64,000 nt of DNA from Rhodococcus sp. B7740 (GCF_000954115.1 NZ_CP010797.1:4650001-4714000), one strand, 5' to 3'. Counted from the first letter of the stretch, positions 34,679 to 45,731 are shown. A program made the numbers and translations. Notes: generated from the letters alone by a model not told the origin.

Positions 34679-36177
34679 GCGCGCAGGAGCGGAGCCCGCG
34701 GAGTGACCAGAGTGGGCTCGCGTGTGATCCGGAGGAGTTGCGGACGCTGTTCCTGTTCGAGCATCTCTCCGACTCGCAGCTGGCGGAGCTGTGTCGGGAC
34801 GGACGCATCGAAACGATCGAACCCGGGCCGGTGTACGCGGAGGGCGATCCGGCGACGTGTTTCTACGTGTTGATGGACGGTGCCGTCGTGCTCTCCAAGC
34901 TCTCGGGCGGGGAGGATCTGGTGGTCAACCGGACCTCCCAGCGGGGGGTGTACGCGGGTGCCTGGCAGGCGTACCTGGGTGATCGGGTGCCGCAGACGTA
35001 CCAGGGTTCGATGCGGGTGACCGAGCGCTCCCGGTTCTTCGTGCTCGACGCCGAGTGCTTCGCGTCCATCGTGCGGGAATGGTTCCCGATGGCGCTGCAC
35101 CTGCTCGAGGGTCTGTTCTTCGGCAATCAGAACACCAAGCAGATAGTGGAACAACGAGAACGCCTGTTGGCGTTGGGTTCTCTGTCTGCCGGGTTGACGC
35201 ACGAGCTGAACAATCCGGCAGCTGCTGCGGTGCGGGCTACGTCGGCGTTGCGGAATCGGGTGGCGCACATGCGGCAGAAGTTGGCGATGATCGCCGGCGG
35301 CACTCTCGATCGCGGCAGCATGGCGCATCTGGTCGGACTGCAGAACGAGGCCGTGGAGTTGGTGGCCAAGGCTCCGAAGCTGACCGCGATGGAGGCGTCG
35401 GACCGCGAGGACGAACTCGGAGAATGGTTCGAGGACAAGGGTATCGGGGACGGTTGGGATCTGGCTCCGACGTTCGTCTCGGCCGGTCTGGATGTGCCGT
35501 GGCTCGACAAGGTTGCTGCGACGGTGGACGATCCGACGATGCTGGAGGGTGCGATCGGGTGGCTCAACTACACCGTCGAAACCGAGCTGTTGATGAACGA
35601 GATCGCGGATTCGACCACGCGCATCTCCACGCTCGTCGGTGCAGCGAAACAGTATTCGCAGATGGACCGCGCGCCGTACCAGACCGTCGACGTGCGGGAA
35701 TTGCTCGACAGCACTTTGATCATGTTGGGCCGCAAGATCGGTGACGAGATTCGGGTGGTGAAGGACTACGACCCCGCGGTTCCGCCCATCCCGGTCTACG
35801 CAGCCGAACTCAACCAGGTGTGGACGAACCTGATCGACAATGCCGTGCAGGCGATGGCAGGCGCGGGAGTGGAGCCTGCAGGAACGACCCCGAAAGAGAA
35901 GGGGGTGTTGACGGTGCGGACATCGTTGGACGAGGATCAGGTTCAGATCGAGATCTGTGATACCGGACCCGGTGTGCCGCAGGAGATTCGGTCGCGGATC
36001 TTCGAGCCGTTCTTCACCACCAAACCGGTCGGCGAAGGTACGGGTCTCGGTCTGGACATCTCGTGGCGGATCGTGGTGAAGAAGCACCAGGGTGATCTGC
36101 GAGTGGTGTCCGAACCGGGCGACACACGGTTCATCGTTCGGCTGCCCGTCGACCCGGCCACAGAGGAGGCAACATGA
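34675..36177 (+). CDS. Histidine kinase with N-terminal cyclic-nucleotide-binding domain
   Basis: 500 residues from a GTG overlapping the upstream reductase. No membrane segment. Residues about 25-140 form a cNMP-binding (CRP-like) domain. The H-box LTHELNNPAAAAV places the phospho-accepting histidine at 176. A long helical dimerisation segment follows, then HATPase_c with N-box ELNQVWTNLIDNAVQ, G1 DTGPGVP, F-box FEPFFTTK and G2 GTGLGL. Probably phosphorylates the receiver domain encoded upstream, linking cyclic nucleotide or redox input to the oxidoreductase. The stop overlaps the UBP-finger gene (ATGA). Confidence 0.88.
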   Translation: MSAQERSPRSDQSGLACDPEELRTLFLFEHLSDSQLAELCRDGRIETIEPGPVYAEGDPATCFYVLMDGAVVLSKLSGGEDLVVNRTSQRGVYAGAWQAYLGDRVPQTYQGSMRVTERSRFFVLDAECFASIVREWFPMALHLLEGLFFGNQNTKQIVEQRERLLALGSLSAGLTHELNNPAAAAVRATSALRNRVAHMRQKLAMIAGGTLDRGSMAHLVGLQNEAVELVAKAPKLTAMEASDREDELGEWFEDKGIGDGWDLAPTFVSAGLDVPWLDKVAATVDDPTMLEGAIGWLNYTVETELLMNEIADSTTRISTLVGAAKQYSQMDRAPYQTVDVRELLDSTLIMLGRKIGDEIRVVKDYDPAVPPIPVYAAELNQVWTNLIDNAVQAMAGAGVEPAGTTPKEKGVLTVRTSLDEDQVQIEICDTGPGVPQEIRSRIFEPFFTTKPVGEGTGLGLDISWRIVVKKHQGDLRVVSEPGDTRFIVRLPVDPATEEAT

Positions 36178-36518
36178 CCATCGAAGGCATCGACCCGAAG
36201 GTCCCACCGTCGGGCCCGGGCTGTGTGGAGTGCACGCAAACGCAAGGGTGGTGGGTGCATCTGCGTCGGTGCGCGCAGTGCGGCCATATCGGGTGTTGCG
36301 ACTCCTCACCGTCGCAGCACGCCAGTAAGCATGCGGAGTCCACCCGGCACCAGTTCGTGCGCAGTTACGAGCCCGGCGAGGACTGGTTCTACAACTATGC
36401 CGACGAGCAGATGTACGACGGCCCCGAACTGGCTCCGCCGCAACATCATCCGCTCGATCAGACGGTGCCCGGGCCGCGTGAGCGGGTGCCGTCGAACTGG
36501 CAGGCCCTGATCAATTGA
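36174..36518 (+). CDS. UBP-type zinc finger protein
   Basis: 114 residues. Residues 14-75 match the eukaryotic ZnF-UBP fold: CVEC (17, 20), CAQC (33, 36), GCC (41-42), then H49, H53 and H59, with W-V-H-L-R-R-C and GHIGCCDSS signature strings. The C-terminal 40 residues are Pro-rich. In eukaryotes the fold binds the free C-terminus of ubiquitin; these bacteria have no ubiquitin, though a Gly-Gly-tailed protein could be a ligand. Translationally coupled on both sides (ATGA, TTGA). Often found beside such kinase/reductase pairs in actinobacteria. Confidence 0.88.
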   Translation: MTIEGIDPKVPPSGPGCVECTQTQGWWVHLRRCAQCGHIGCCDSSPSQHASKHAESTRHQFVRSYEPGEDWFYNYADEQMYDGPELAPPQHHPLDQTVPGPRERVPSNWQALIN

Positions 36519-36928
36519 ACGAGAACCTGACTCGACCCACCGATGTACCGGCCGAGGATTTTCTGGCCGCTGTCGAACATCCGGTTCGCCGCGCGGACGG
36601 TCTCGCCCTGGCCGAGATGATGGGTCGGGTGACCGGGCAGCCGGCGGTGATGTGGGGGCCGACGATGGTGGGTTTCGGTGCCTACCATTACACGACGGGC
36701 AGTGGCCGTCGGGGCGAGAGTCTCGTCGTGGGGTTCTCCCCACGTAAGGCGAATCTGTCGGTGTACGGCGCGACGTACGCCCCGGAATCGGATTCACTGC
36801 TCGAACGCCTGGGCAAGCACAAGCGAGGCGCAGGTTGCCTGTACGTGAACAAGCTCGCCGATGTGGACATAGCGATTCTCGAGCAACTGGTGGCTCACAA
36901 CTACGCGTACATCCTGGGTAGACCTTGA
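36515..36928 (+). CDS. DUF1801 domain protein
   Basis: 137 residues from a TTG that overlaps the preceding stop (TTGA). DUF1801 (YdhG-like) features: EMMGRVTGQPAVMWGPTMVGFGAYHYT, LVVGFSPRKANLSVYG, and LGKHKRGAGCLYVNKLADVDIAIL. Fold known from structural genomics; biochemical role unknown. Fourth gene of the overlapping operon. Confidence 0.85.
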   Translation: MNENLTRPTDVPAEDFLAAVEHPVRRADGLALAEMMGRVTGQPAVMWGPTMVGFGAYHYTTGSGRRGESLVVGFSPRKANLSVYGATYAPESDSLLERLGKHKRGAGCLYVNKLADVDIAILEQLVAHNYAYILGRP

Positions 36929-37596
36929 TCGCAGAGGACCTCCTGTTGCTGTTGCTCGACGACGACTCGGGCAAGCCGCTGGCCGACAGCACGAAGTTAC
37001 CGCGGGTGCTGGCCGGTGCCCTGGTGGTCGAGCTCGCGATGGGTGGGTCGTTGCGCATCACCGGCCCCGGCGAGCAGACGAAGAAAGATCACGTGGTCGT
37101 CGCAGGAGCGCCCCCCGCCGACGTCCTGCTGCGTCGAGTGTTCGATCTCGTGGCATCGGCGTCGCGGCCGATGAAGCCGCAGAAGGTGATCGAGAAGTCG
37201 CAGAAGAATCTGTCGAAGGAGTTGATCGCTCGGTTGGTGGCCCAGGGTTTCGTCGCCGAGAACAAGGCCAAGGTGTTGGGGCTGTTCCCGACCACTACGT
37301 GGCCTGCTCGTGACACCTCGCACGAGAAGGTGTTGCGAGATTCCCTACGCGGCGCGCTCGTCGACGGGACTACGCCGTCGCCCCACACGGCTGCGCTGAT
37401 CTCGTTGATCTCGGCGGTGGACCTGACGCACAAGGTGATAGTGGATGCGGACAAGAAGCTGCTGAAACAGAGGGCGAAGCAGGTCGCCGAGGGGGAATGG
37501 GCAGGCGCGGCTGTGCGCAAGGCCGTCTCGGATGTGAACGCTGCGGTGATGGCCGCGGTGATGGTGCCCGTCATCGTGTCGACCACGAGCAGCTGA
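36925..37596 (+). CDS. GPP34 (GOLPH3-like) family protein
   Basis: 223 residues from a TTG overlapping the DUF1801 stop (TTGA). GPP34 family layout: EDLLLLLLDDDSGK at the N-terminus, LAGALVVELAMGGSLRI, KSQKNLSKELIARLVAQGFV and the C-terminal helices. Eukaryotic GOLPH3 binds phosphatidylinositol 4-phosphate; actinobacterial members are abundant but unexplained. Last gene of the five-gene overlapping run, 10 bp before the DJ-1-like gene, which may also be co-transcribed. Confidence 0.86.
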   Translation: MIAEDLLLLLLDDDSGKPLADSTKLPRVLAGALVVELAMGGSLRITGPGEQTKKDHVVVAGAPPADVLLRRVFDLVASASRPMKPQKVIEKSQKNLSKELIARLVAQGFVAENKAKVLGLFPTTTWPARDTSHEKVLRDSLRGALVDGTTPSPHTAALISLISAVDLTHKVIVDADKKLLKQRAKQVAEGEWAGAAVRKAVSDVNAAVMAAVMVPVIVSTTSS

Positions 37597-37606
37597 AAGT
37601 CAGGGT

Positions 37607-38212
37607 ATGAGCAGAAGCATTGCAATTGTCTTGTTCGACGATGTCGAGGTACTCGATGCGTGCGGGCCGTTCGAGGTGTTCTCGGTGGCGAATCGAGTGG
37701 CCGACCGTGCCGGGAGTGCACGACCTTTCGAGGTGAGTCTCGTGGGGATCGATGACAGGCCGGTCGTCGCCAGGGGTGGAATGAGGATCGGGGTGGACAC
37801 CACGATCGACGATCCGAGGGCATACGACGTCGTCGTGATTCCCGGCGGTGTCATCGATGCCGTCGAGAAGAACGCCCGAGTGCTGGAGTGGTTGCAGCGC
37901 ACTCGGCCCGGTGCGGAGTTGGTCGCGTCGGTGTGCACCGGTGCGTTCGTGCTCGCCGCAGCGGGTTTGCTCGACACACGCCCGGTCACCACGCACTGGG
38001 AGGATCTGGAGCAACTGTCCGCTCGATGGCCTGCGCTCGTCGTCCACGAGGCCGTTCGATACATCGACCACGGCGATCTGGCGACCTCGGCGGGTATCAG
38101 CGCCGGTCTGGATCTGGCGTTGCACCTGGTCGCGCGGTGGGCGGGAGCGGATCATGCTCTCGCCACCGCGAGCCAGATGGATTACGACTGGTCAGGCGCT
38201 GAGCACCCGTAG
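37607..38212 (+). CDS. DJ-1/PfpI family protein (isonitrile hydratase-like)
   Basis: 201 residues of the class I glutamine amidotransferase-like fold. The nucleophilic elbow is ASVCTGAFVLAAAGLL, with the catalytic Cys after VVIPGGVIDAV; THWEDLEQLSARWP is typical of the isonitrile hydratase/GlxA N-domain branch. No HTH domain, so an enzyme or chaperone rather than a transcription factor. Its last 21 bases overlap the convergent DoxX gene. Confidence 0.85.
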   Translation: MSRSIAIVLFDDVEVLDACGPFEVFSVANRVADRAGSARPFEVSLVGIDDRPVVARGGMRIGVDTTIDDPRAYDVVVIPGGVIDAVEKNARVLEWLQRTRPGAELVASVCTGAFVLAAAGLLDTRPVTTHWEDLEQLSARWPALVVHEAVRYIDHGDLATSAGISAGLDLALHLVARWAGADHALATASQMDYDWSGAEHP

Positions 38213-38554
38213 CACCAGCGCGACGATCGCGAACACGGCCAGTCCGGCGGCGGGTGCGAATTCCTTGTCCTTGGCGCGAAGGTGGGCGGCAACGGCTCCG
38301 ACGAAGTAGAGGATGACGCCGACCGCGGCTGCGACGCCGATGGGCCAGACGGCCAATCCGACCAGCAGGCCGACGGCTCCGAGGATTTCGACGTAGGCGA
38401 GCCAGGGGATCTTGTCGGCGGGGACGCCGACCTGTTCGAGCATGGGGATGACGGAGGGATTCTTCGTCAGTTTCCCGATGGCGGAGAACGTGAGCGCGAC
38501 GGCGAGCAGAACCGAGACGACGACGGTTGCGATGAACATGAGCCCTTCTTTCAT
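38192..38554 (-). CDS. DoxX family membrane protein
   Basis: 120 residues from the ATG at 38554, with four membrane helices. The DoxX/DoxD signature is LTFSAIGKLTKNPSVIPMLEQVGVPADKIPWLAYVE. Divergent from an HxlR regulator 64 bp away, which probably controls it. Members affect redox or thiosulfate metabolism, but the role here is not determined. Confidence 0.86.
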   Translation of the reverse strand: MKEGLMFIATVVVSVLLAVALTFSAIGKLTKNPSVIPMLEQVGVPADKIPWLAYVEILGAVGLLVGLAVWPIGVAAAVGVILYFVGAVAAHLRAKDKEFAPAAGLAVFAIVALVLRVLSA

Positions 38555-38618
38555 ATCCGAGGTCACTAGTAATTCAGAAGCAGCAAGGCGGACTGTAGCA
38601 CCTCGGTAAGGTGGACGT

Positions 38619-38948
38619 ATGGTCACCAGCGAGCAGCCTCACGACCCTCGTGCCTGCGACGGGGCGCTGACCAAAGCCTTCGGCTTCCTCGGCAAGAGAT
38701 GGAACGGAATTCTTCTCGCGACGCTGATGAACGGGCCGATGGGGTTCTCGGACCTTCGCCGCGCGGTCGGTGGCATCAGTGACTCGGTGTTGTCGGAGCG
38801 ACTGGGCGAACTCGGCAAGGCAGGCCTGGTGGCGCGCACCGTCGACGACGGGCCACCCATCTCCGTCGGCTACAGCCTGACGACGTCCGGAGAGGCGCTG
38901 CTGCCGTCGTTGGAGGCTCTGACCGACTGGGCTTCGAAAAACCTCTGA
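38619..38948 (+). CDS. HxlR-family transcriptional regulator
   Basis: 109-residue winged-helix protein: DPRACDGALTKAFGFLGKRWNGILLATL (with the Cys seen in redox- or aldehyde-sensing members), then DLRRAVGGISDSVLSERLGELGKAGLV. Divergent from the DoxX gene, its likely target. The shared 64-bp gap would hold the operator. Confidence 0.9.
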   Translation: MVTSEQPHDPRACDGALTKAFGFLGKRWNGILLATLMNGPMGFSDLRRAVGGISDSVLSERLGELGKAGLVARTVDDGPPISVGYSLTTSGEALLPSLEALTDWASKNL

Positions 38949-38978
38949 CCCCCGCGACGGCGTCGCGAGGGCCAGAGG
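38939..38978. terminator. Bidirectional terminator between hxlR-like and BCCT genes
   Basis: Inverted repeat ACCTCTG, CCC, CGCGAC and GTCGCG, AGGG, CAGAGGT around a GGC loop, between convergent stop codons. It overlaps the last codons of the HxlR gene. Confidence 0.65.
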
Positions 38979-38990
38979 TGGATCGATCGG

Positions 38991-40856
38991 TCAGTCGGTG
39001 TGGTTGCTGTCCTTCTGGCCCTCGGCCGAGTCGGCGAACTCCTGCGTGTCGAAGACTTCGCCGCCGAGTGGGTCGACAGGAGCATTGTCTCCGGAGTACT
39101 CGACCGCCCCGGTTTCGGGATGAACCTCGAGCTGTTCGTTGGGCACCTCGTGCACTGCCAGTACGACGCTTCCGTCGGCGCGAGAGGATGTCAGCCCCTC
39201 TCGCGACGGCGACAGTCCGGAGAACGTCGTGGAGATCCCGGCCGTCGTACGCTTTCGAGGTGCGGCAGGTGCGGACACCGTCGGCTCCTCGTCTGCGACG
39301 TCGGAGGTTGTGGTCACGCGCACGTACCGCGGTGTGGTGGCGACGTCGTAGCGGAACGCCTTGAGCATCGACACACAGGCCAGTGCCAGCACTATCGAGA
39401 ACGGCACGGCCGTGGCTATCGACATCGTCTGCAGCGCCGTCAGTGAACTCGAACCACCGACGAGCAGCAGCACGGCCGCGGCCACGCCCTGCAGCACGGC
39501 CCAGTAGACCCGGGTGATCTTCGGGGTTTCCAGTTCCCCACCGGTCGAGAGAATGTCGATGACCAACGATCCCGAGTCCGAGGACGTGACGAAGAAGAAC
39601 ACGATGACCGCGATGGCGATGACGCTGGTGATCGCGGCGATCGGGAGGCCGTCGAGCACCTGGAACAGGCTGGTGTCGGTGTTCACCGCGCCCTCGGCGT
39701 CGAGCAGATCTCCCTCGTTGCGCTGCCGAAGGATCCCGGTGTCGCCGAAGATGGTGAACCACAGCGAGCCGACGATGGTCGGAGCGAGCAGCACACCGAA
39801 CACGAATTCACGGATGGTGCGGCCGCGGGAGATACGCGCGATGAACATGCCGACGAACGGTGCCCAGCTCATCCACCAGCCCCAGTAGAAGATGGTCCAG
39901 CCGCCGGCCCAGCCGTCGTCGGAGAACGGCGAGGTGCGCAGGGCCAGCTCGGGCAGAGCCTGAACGTAGCCGCCGAGGTTCTGTACCCAGGACTGCATCA
40001 GGAACAGTGTCGGGCCGAGGAGCAGCACGAACAGGGCCAGTGCAGCTGCCAGTCCCATGTTGATGTTCGAGAGCCACTTGAGACCCTTGGACACACCGCT
40101 GACCACCGAGAAGGTGGCGATACCGGTGATGGCGGCGATGAGCACGATCACGAACCAATTGGTGGTCTCGACCCAGCCGAGGTACTCGAGGCCCGCGGAG
40201 ATCTGCTGGACACCGAACCCGAGTGAGGTCGCGACGCCGAACAGGGTGCCGACGATGGCGACGGTGTCGATGGCGTGGCCGATCGGACCCTCGATGCGCT
40301 TGCGGCCGAGCAGCGGCTCCAGCAGCCAGCGGACGGTCAGCGGGCGACCCTTGCGGTACGTCATGTACGCCATGCCGAGTCCGACGACGACGTAGATGGC
40401 CCAGGCGTGCAGGCCCCAGTGGAAGAGGGTGAGCTCCATGGCCTGACGTGCAGCGGGGTCGGTGCTACCGGGAACGCCGCCCGCCTCGGGTGGCGTCACG
40501 TAGTGCGAGAGCGGCTCGGCGACGCCGTAGAACACCAGGCCGATGCCCATGCCTGCGCTGAACAGCATGGCGAACCACGAGAGGACGCCGAACTCGGGCT
40601 TCTCGTCGTCGCGACCGAGCCGGATGTTGCCGACTTTGCTCAGGCCGCAGTACAGGGAGAACAGCACGAAGCCGGTCGCGGCCAGGATGTACCACCAGCC
40701 GACGCCCGCGGTGATGGCCTCGTTGAGCTTTTCGAACGAGTCCGCCGCCGTGCTCGCGTAGATCACGGAGAAGGCGATCATGACGAAGATGATGACCGAG
40801 GCGGGGACGAAGACCGGCTTGAGCAGGCCTCCCCAGGCTTCTTTTATTGCTTTCAC
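38991..40856 (-). CDS. BCCT family (betaine/carnitine/choline) transporter
   Basis: 621 residues from a GTG start. Twelve membrane helices with the BCCT hallmarks GMGIGLVFYGVAEPLSHY, HWGLHAWAIYVVVGL and FYWGWWMSWAPFVGMFIARISRGRTIREFV. The last about 100 residues are a hydrophilic tail, a length linked to osmosensing in BetP-like members. Uptake of glycine betaine or a similar compatible solute is the likely job. The upstream 244 bp lack genes and contain repeated CCGTAATCGG/CCGTTATCGG words. Confidence 0.92.
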   Translation of the reverse strand: MKAIKEAWGGLLKPVFVPASVIIFVMIAFSVIYASTAADSFEKLNEAITAGVGWWYILAATGFVLFSLYCGLSKVGNIRLGRDDEKPEFGVLSWFAMLFSAGMGIGLVFYGVAEPLSHYVTPPEAGGVPGSTDPAARQAMELTLFHWGLHAWAIYVVVGLGMAYMTYRKGRPLTVRWLLEPLLGRKRIEGPIGHAIDTVAIVGTLFGVATSLGFGVQQISAGLEYLGWVETTNWFVIVLIAAITGIATFSVVSGVSKGLKWLSNINMGLAAALALFVLLLGPTLFLMQSWVQNLGGYVQALPELALRTSPFSDDGWAGGWTIFYWGWWMSWAPFVGMFIARISRGRTIREFVFGVLLAPTIVGSLWFTIFGDTGILRQRNEGDLLDAEGAVNTDTSLFQVLDGLPIAAITSVIAIAVIVFFFVTSSDSGSLVIDILSTGGELETPKITRVYWAVLQGVAAAVLLLVGGSSSLTALQTMSIATAVPFSIVLALACVSMLKAFRYDVATTPRYVRVTTTSDVADEEPTVSAPAAPRKRTTAGISTTFSGLSPSREGLTSSRADGSVVLAVHEVPNEQLEVHPETGAVEYSGDNAPVDPLGGEVFDTQEFADSAEGQKDSNHTD

Positions 40857-41100
40857 TTACTTGACTTCCTTACAACTCGAGTCACCGTAATCGGCTGACC
40901 GTTATCGGTTTGCCGTTCTTTTTCTCTTGTTTCGGTCAAGTACCGGTAATCACCATAAACGACATCGGCGCTGGTGGCGAAACTGCCGAGTCGCCTCGAG
41001 CCCTGGAACGGACTACAGTTCTGTCGATGCTGCGGACGTGTCCGATCGTGTCACCCGTCGGTTACGGCGGCGCGAGTAGGCCTGTGCGGCAGGCGATTCC

Positions 41101-42015
41101 ATGACGATGCGATTGCAGCCGGGTTCGGAGTTCGCGGGATTTCGGGTGCAGCGCCGCCTCGGTGTCGGGGGCATGAGCGAGGTGTATCTGGTTCTCGGAC
41201 GCGGCCACGATCGGCTCGAAGCCCTCAAGATCCTGGACCGGGACGCGTCTCGATCGCCGAGGTTGCGCAACAAGTTTCGGATGGAAGCGGCCGTCGCCGC
41301 GCAACTGGTGCACCCGAACATCGTGTCGGTGCACGAGCACGGTGAGTTCGAGCACCAATTGTGGATGTCGATGCACTACGTGGACGGCTACAGCGCCGCG
41401 CGGCTGGTCGCCCGCGGACAGATCGCTCTCGACGTGTCCCGGGCGGCGCGCATCGTCGCCGAGGTGGCCAAGGGACTCGACTACGCCCACTCGCAGGGCG
41501 TCGTGCATCGGGACGTCAAGCCGGCCAACATTCTCGTCTCCACCGAGCGAATCGACGGCTACGAGCAGGTGATGTTGTCCGACTGGGGAATTGCACGCCT
41601 ACTGGGGGACGCGACTCCGCTCGCTGCGGGTGGGACGGTGATGGCATCCATCCCGTACGCGGCACCGGAACTGCTGCGCGGGGGAGTGCTCAGTGCGCAG
41701 ACCGACGTCTACGGTCTGGGGGCCACGCTCGTCGAACTGACAACTGGCCGGACGCCGTATCCGCTGGCCACGCCGTTGGCCATCACCGCTGCACACCTCA
41801 CGGCCGAGCCGCCGTCGGTGACACGGCGTCGACGCTCGTTGCCCCGAGGCCTCGACGCCGTGGTCGCACGCGCGCTGGCGAAGGACCCGGCGGATCGCTT
41901 CCGAACCTGCGCCGAGCTCAGCGATGCGGTGGCGGCAGCAGTGAAAGCGGGAGTTCCCGAACCGCCGCCGCGCCGATCGCCGTTCAGCCGATCGCGCTGG
42001 CTCAAGTTTTCCTGA
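41101..42015 (+). CDS. Soluble serine/threonine protein kinase
   Basis: 304 residues, kinase domain from about 10 to 275. GVGGMSEVY glycine loop, Lys43 (EALKIL), Glu62, catalytic loop VVHRDVKPANIL (Asp138), and SDWG at 160-163 where most kinases have DFG. APE-equivalent AAPELLRGG and DVYGLGATLVEL follow. No membrane helix, and only about 30 basic residues (PPPRRSPFSRSRWLK) after the domain, so it is cytosolic, unlike most actinobacterial PASTA-type kinases. Lies between the BCCT transporter and an amino acid permease. Confidence 0.88.
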   Translation: MTMRLQPGSEFAGFRVQRRLGVGGMSEVYLVLGRGHDRLEALKILDRDASRSPRLRNKFRMEAAVAAQLVHPNIVSVHEHGEFEHQLWMSMHYVDGYSAARLVARGQIALDVSRAARIVAEVAKGLDYAHSQGVVHRDVKPANILVSTERIDGYEQVMLSDWGIARLLGDATPLAAGGTVMASIPYAAPELLRGGVLSAQTDVYGLGATLVELTTGRTPYPLATPLAITAAHLTAEPPSVTRRRRSLPRGLDAVVARALAKDPADRFRTCAELSDAVAAAVKAGVPEPPPRRSPFSRSRWLKFS

Positions 42016-42027
42016 CCGCGACACGAC

Positions 42028-42060
42028 GAAGGCCCCACACCGAGTCGGTGTGGGGCCTTC
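42028..42060. terminator. Strong bidirectional terminator
   Basis: Near-perfect inverted repeat: GAAGGCCCCACACCGA and its complement around a GTC loop, between the convergent kinase and permease genes, 13 bp after the kinase stop. Confidence 0.85.
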
Positions 42061-42070
42061 GCTCACGGGT

Positions 42071-43552
42071 TCACTCCTCCGGGTCGACCGGACGGTTCGC
42101 CACCACCGGGTACTGACCGGTGTAGCCGAGGCGTTCCTCGGCGACGGCGAGCACCTTGGTGCGCACCAGGAACCAGCCGCCGATCAATGCGGGAATGATG
42201 ACCACCAGGGTGGCGATGGTCCAGCTGCCGATCGGGGCGTCGAACGCCATCAGCACCAGCACGCCGAACAGGAACACCAGGGTTGCGTAGCTGGTGTACG
42301 GCGCACCGAACAACCGGAACTTGGGCCGTTCGAGGATGCCCTTCTTGGACCAGCGGAACAGCTGTATCTGGCACAGCACGATGGTCGCCCAGCTGGCGAT
42401 GATGCCGAGCGCGGACATGTTCAGCACGATCTCGAAGGCCTCGCCCGGGGCGATCGCGTTGAGGGCGACGCCGAACAGCGTGATGAAGCAGGTGAGCAGG
42501 ATGCCGCCGAACGGTACGCCGCCCTTGGTCATCTTCTTGGTGAACTCCGGCGCGCTGCCGTTCATCGCCATCGAGCGCAGAATGCGGCCCGTCGAGTACA
42601 GCCCGGCGTTCAGGCTCGACAACGCGGCGGTGAGCACCACGATGTTCATGATGGTGCCCGCGCCGCCCAGGCCGATGCTCGAGAAGAACGTCACGAACGG
42701 CGACGTCCCGGCCTGGTACGCGGTGTACGGCATCAGCACGGCCAGCAACACCAGCGAGCCGACGTAGAACAGTGCGATACGAGCGATGACCGAGTTGATC
42801 GCCCGCGGCATGATCTTCTCCGGGTTCTCGGTCTCACCCGCAGCCGTCCCCACCAATTCCACTGCGGCATAGGCGAACACGACACCCGAGATCACGATCA
42901 CCAGCGGCCATGCTCCGGACGGGAACAAGCCGCCGTTGTCGGTGATGAGGTTGATACCCGGCACCTCGGTGCCCACCGGAATGCGTCCGGCGAGGAACAC
43001 GATGCCCACGATGAGGAAGGTCACCAGCGCGACGACCTTGATCATCGCCGCCCAGAATTCCATCTCACCGAACCAGCGGACCGAGACGAGATTGATGGAC
43101 ATGACGATGACGAGGGCGATCAGTGCGATGACCCACTGCGGGATCACCTCGAAGCTGCCCCAGTAGTGCATGTACGTCGCGATGGCCGTGACGTCGACGA
43201 TGGCCGTCATCGCCCAGTTGAGGAAGTACATCCAGCCCGCGACGAACGCAGCCTTCTCGCCGAAGAACTCGCGCGCGTAGGACACGAAGCTGCCCGACGA
43301 CGGGCGATGCAGGACCAGCTCGCCGAGTGCACGCAGGATGAAGAAGACGAAGATGCCGCACAGGGCGTAGGCGAGAAACAGGCCGGGGCCGGCACTGGCG
43401 AGGCGTCCGCCCGCGCCGAGGAACAGGCCGGTGCCGATTGCGCCGCCGATCGCGATCATCTGCAACTGACGAGGTTTGAGGCCCTTGTGGTAGCCCTCCT
43501 CCTCGTGATCCATCGCCGAATTGTCGTACGAGGTGTCGACCGTATCGGACAT
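42071..43552 (-). CDS. Amino acid permease (APC family)
   Basis: 493 residues from the ATG at 43552, with twelve membrane helices. The signature is [30 protein letters not shown], followed by [36 protein letters not shown]. Related to CycA/AnsP/GABA permeases, and about the same length as the paralogue at 57037. Substrate cannot be fixed from the sequence. Divergent from groEL. Confidence 0.9.
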   Translation of the reverse strand: MSDTVDTSYDNSAMDHEEEGYHKGLKPRQLQMIAIGGAIGTGLFLGAGGRLASAGPGLFLAYALCGIFVFFILRALGELVLHRPSSGSFVSYAREFFGEKAAFVAGWMYFLNWAMTAIVDVTAIATYMHYWGSFEVIPQWVIALIALVIVMSINLVSVRWFGEMEFWAAMIKVVALVTFLIVGIVFLAGRIPVGTEVPGINLITDNGGLFPSGAWPLVIVISGVVFAYAAVELVGTAAGETENPEKIMPRAINSVIARIALFYVGSLVLLAVLMPYTAYQAGTSPFVTFFSSIGLGGAGTIMNIVVLTAALSSLNAGLYSTGRILRSMAMNGSAPEFTKKMTKGGVPFGGILLTCFITLFGVALNAIAPGEAFEIVLNMSALGIIASWATIVLCQIQLFRWSKKGILERPKFRLFGAPYTSYATLVFLFGVLVLMAFDAPIGSWTIATLVVIIPALIGGWFLVRTKVLAVAEERLGYTGQYPVVANRPVDPEE

Positions 43553-43790
43553 GTTTCGATCCTTACTGTCGCTTTTGTGGGGGTATGTCCGAATTGAAAT
43601 GACGTGAAAACTACTGTCCCAGAACGATATTAGCGTTCGGCGTTCGTGCGGAAGATGCCGAATGTTAACAATGGCCACGGATGTGAACAGTGTGTGAAGG
43701 GCCCGTGCAATGGTGAGCATCTGCTCGCGGCAGCCGCCGCGCGGTGGCGTCGGGCACGGGGGTGGCGGTGGTTCGCTCCCGGCGGACGAC

Positions 43791-43817
43791 CTTGCACTCG
43801 CCATGGTCGAGTGCTAG
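43791..43817. promoter_or_regulatory. CIRCE element 1 (HrcA operator)
   Basis: CTTGCACTC, nine bases, GAGTGCTAG: close to the CIRCE consensus TTAGCACTC-N9-GAGTGCTAA. It covers the candidate groEL promoter, so HrcA binding should block initiation. Confidence 0.88.
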
Positions 43818-43825
43818 AAATGCAG

Positions 43826-45585
<1,760 letters not shown>

Positions 45586-45601
45586 GTCCAGCCCCTCGCT
45601 G

Positions 45602-45638
45602 AAAAAGCCCGACTCCGCTCTGCGGGGTCGGGCTTTTT
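45602..45638 (+). terminator. Intrinsic terminator of groEL
   Basis: AAAAAGCCCGAC and GTCGGGCTTTTT arms around a TCCGCTCTGCGGG loop, ending in five Ts, 17 bp after the groEL stop. Confidence 0.92.
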
Positions 45639-45731
45639 CGCGTTCGAATCGGGTGCACTGGGCCGCGCCTGGCGCGGTCTGCTGCACCCGATTCTCGGTG
45701 CCAGCCGTCGAGTTTGTGGTTAGGGTCGGTC

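Noticed and set aside
42050..43597. 515-codon plus-strand frame opposite the permease
   Set aside because: Antisense shadow of an obvious APC permease; no domains.
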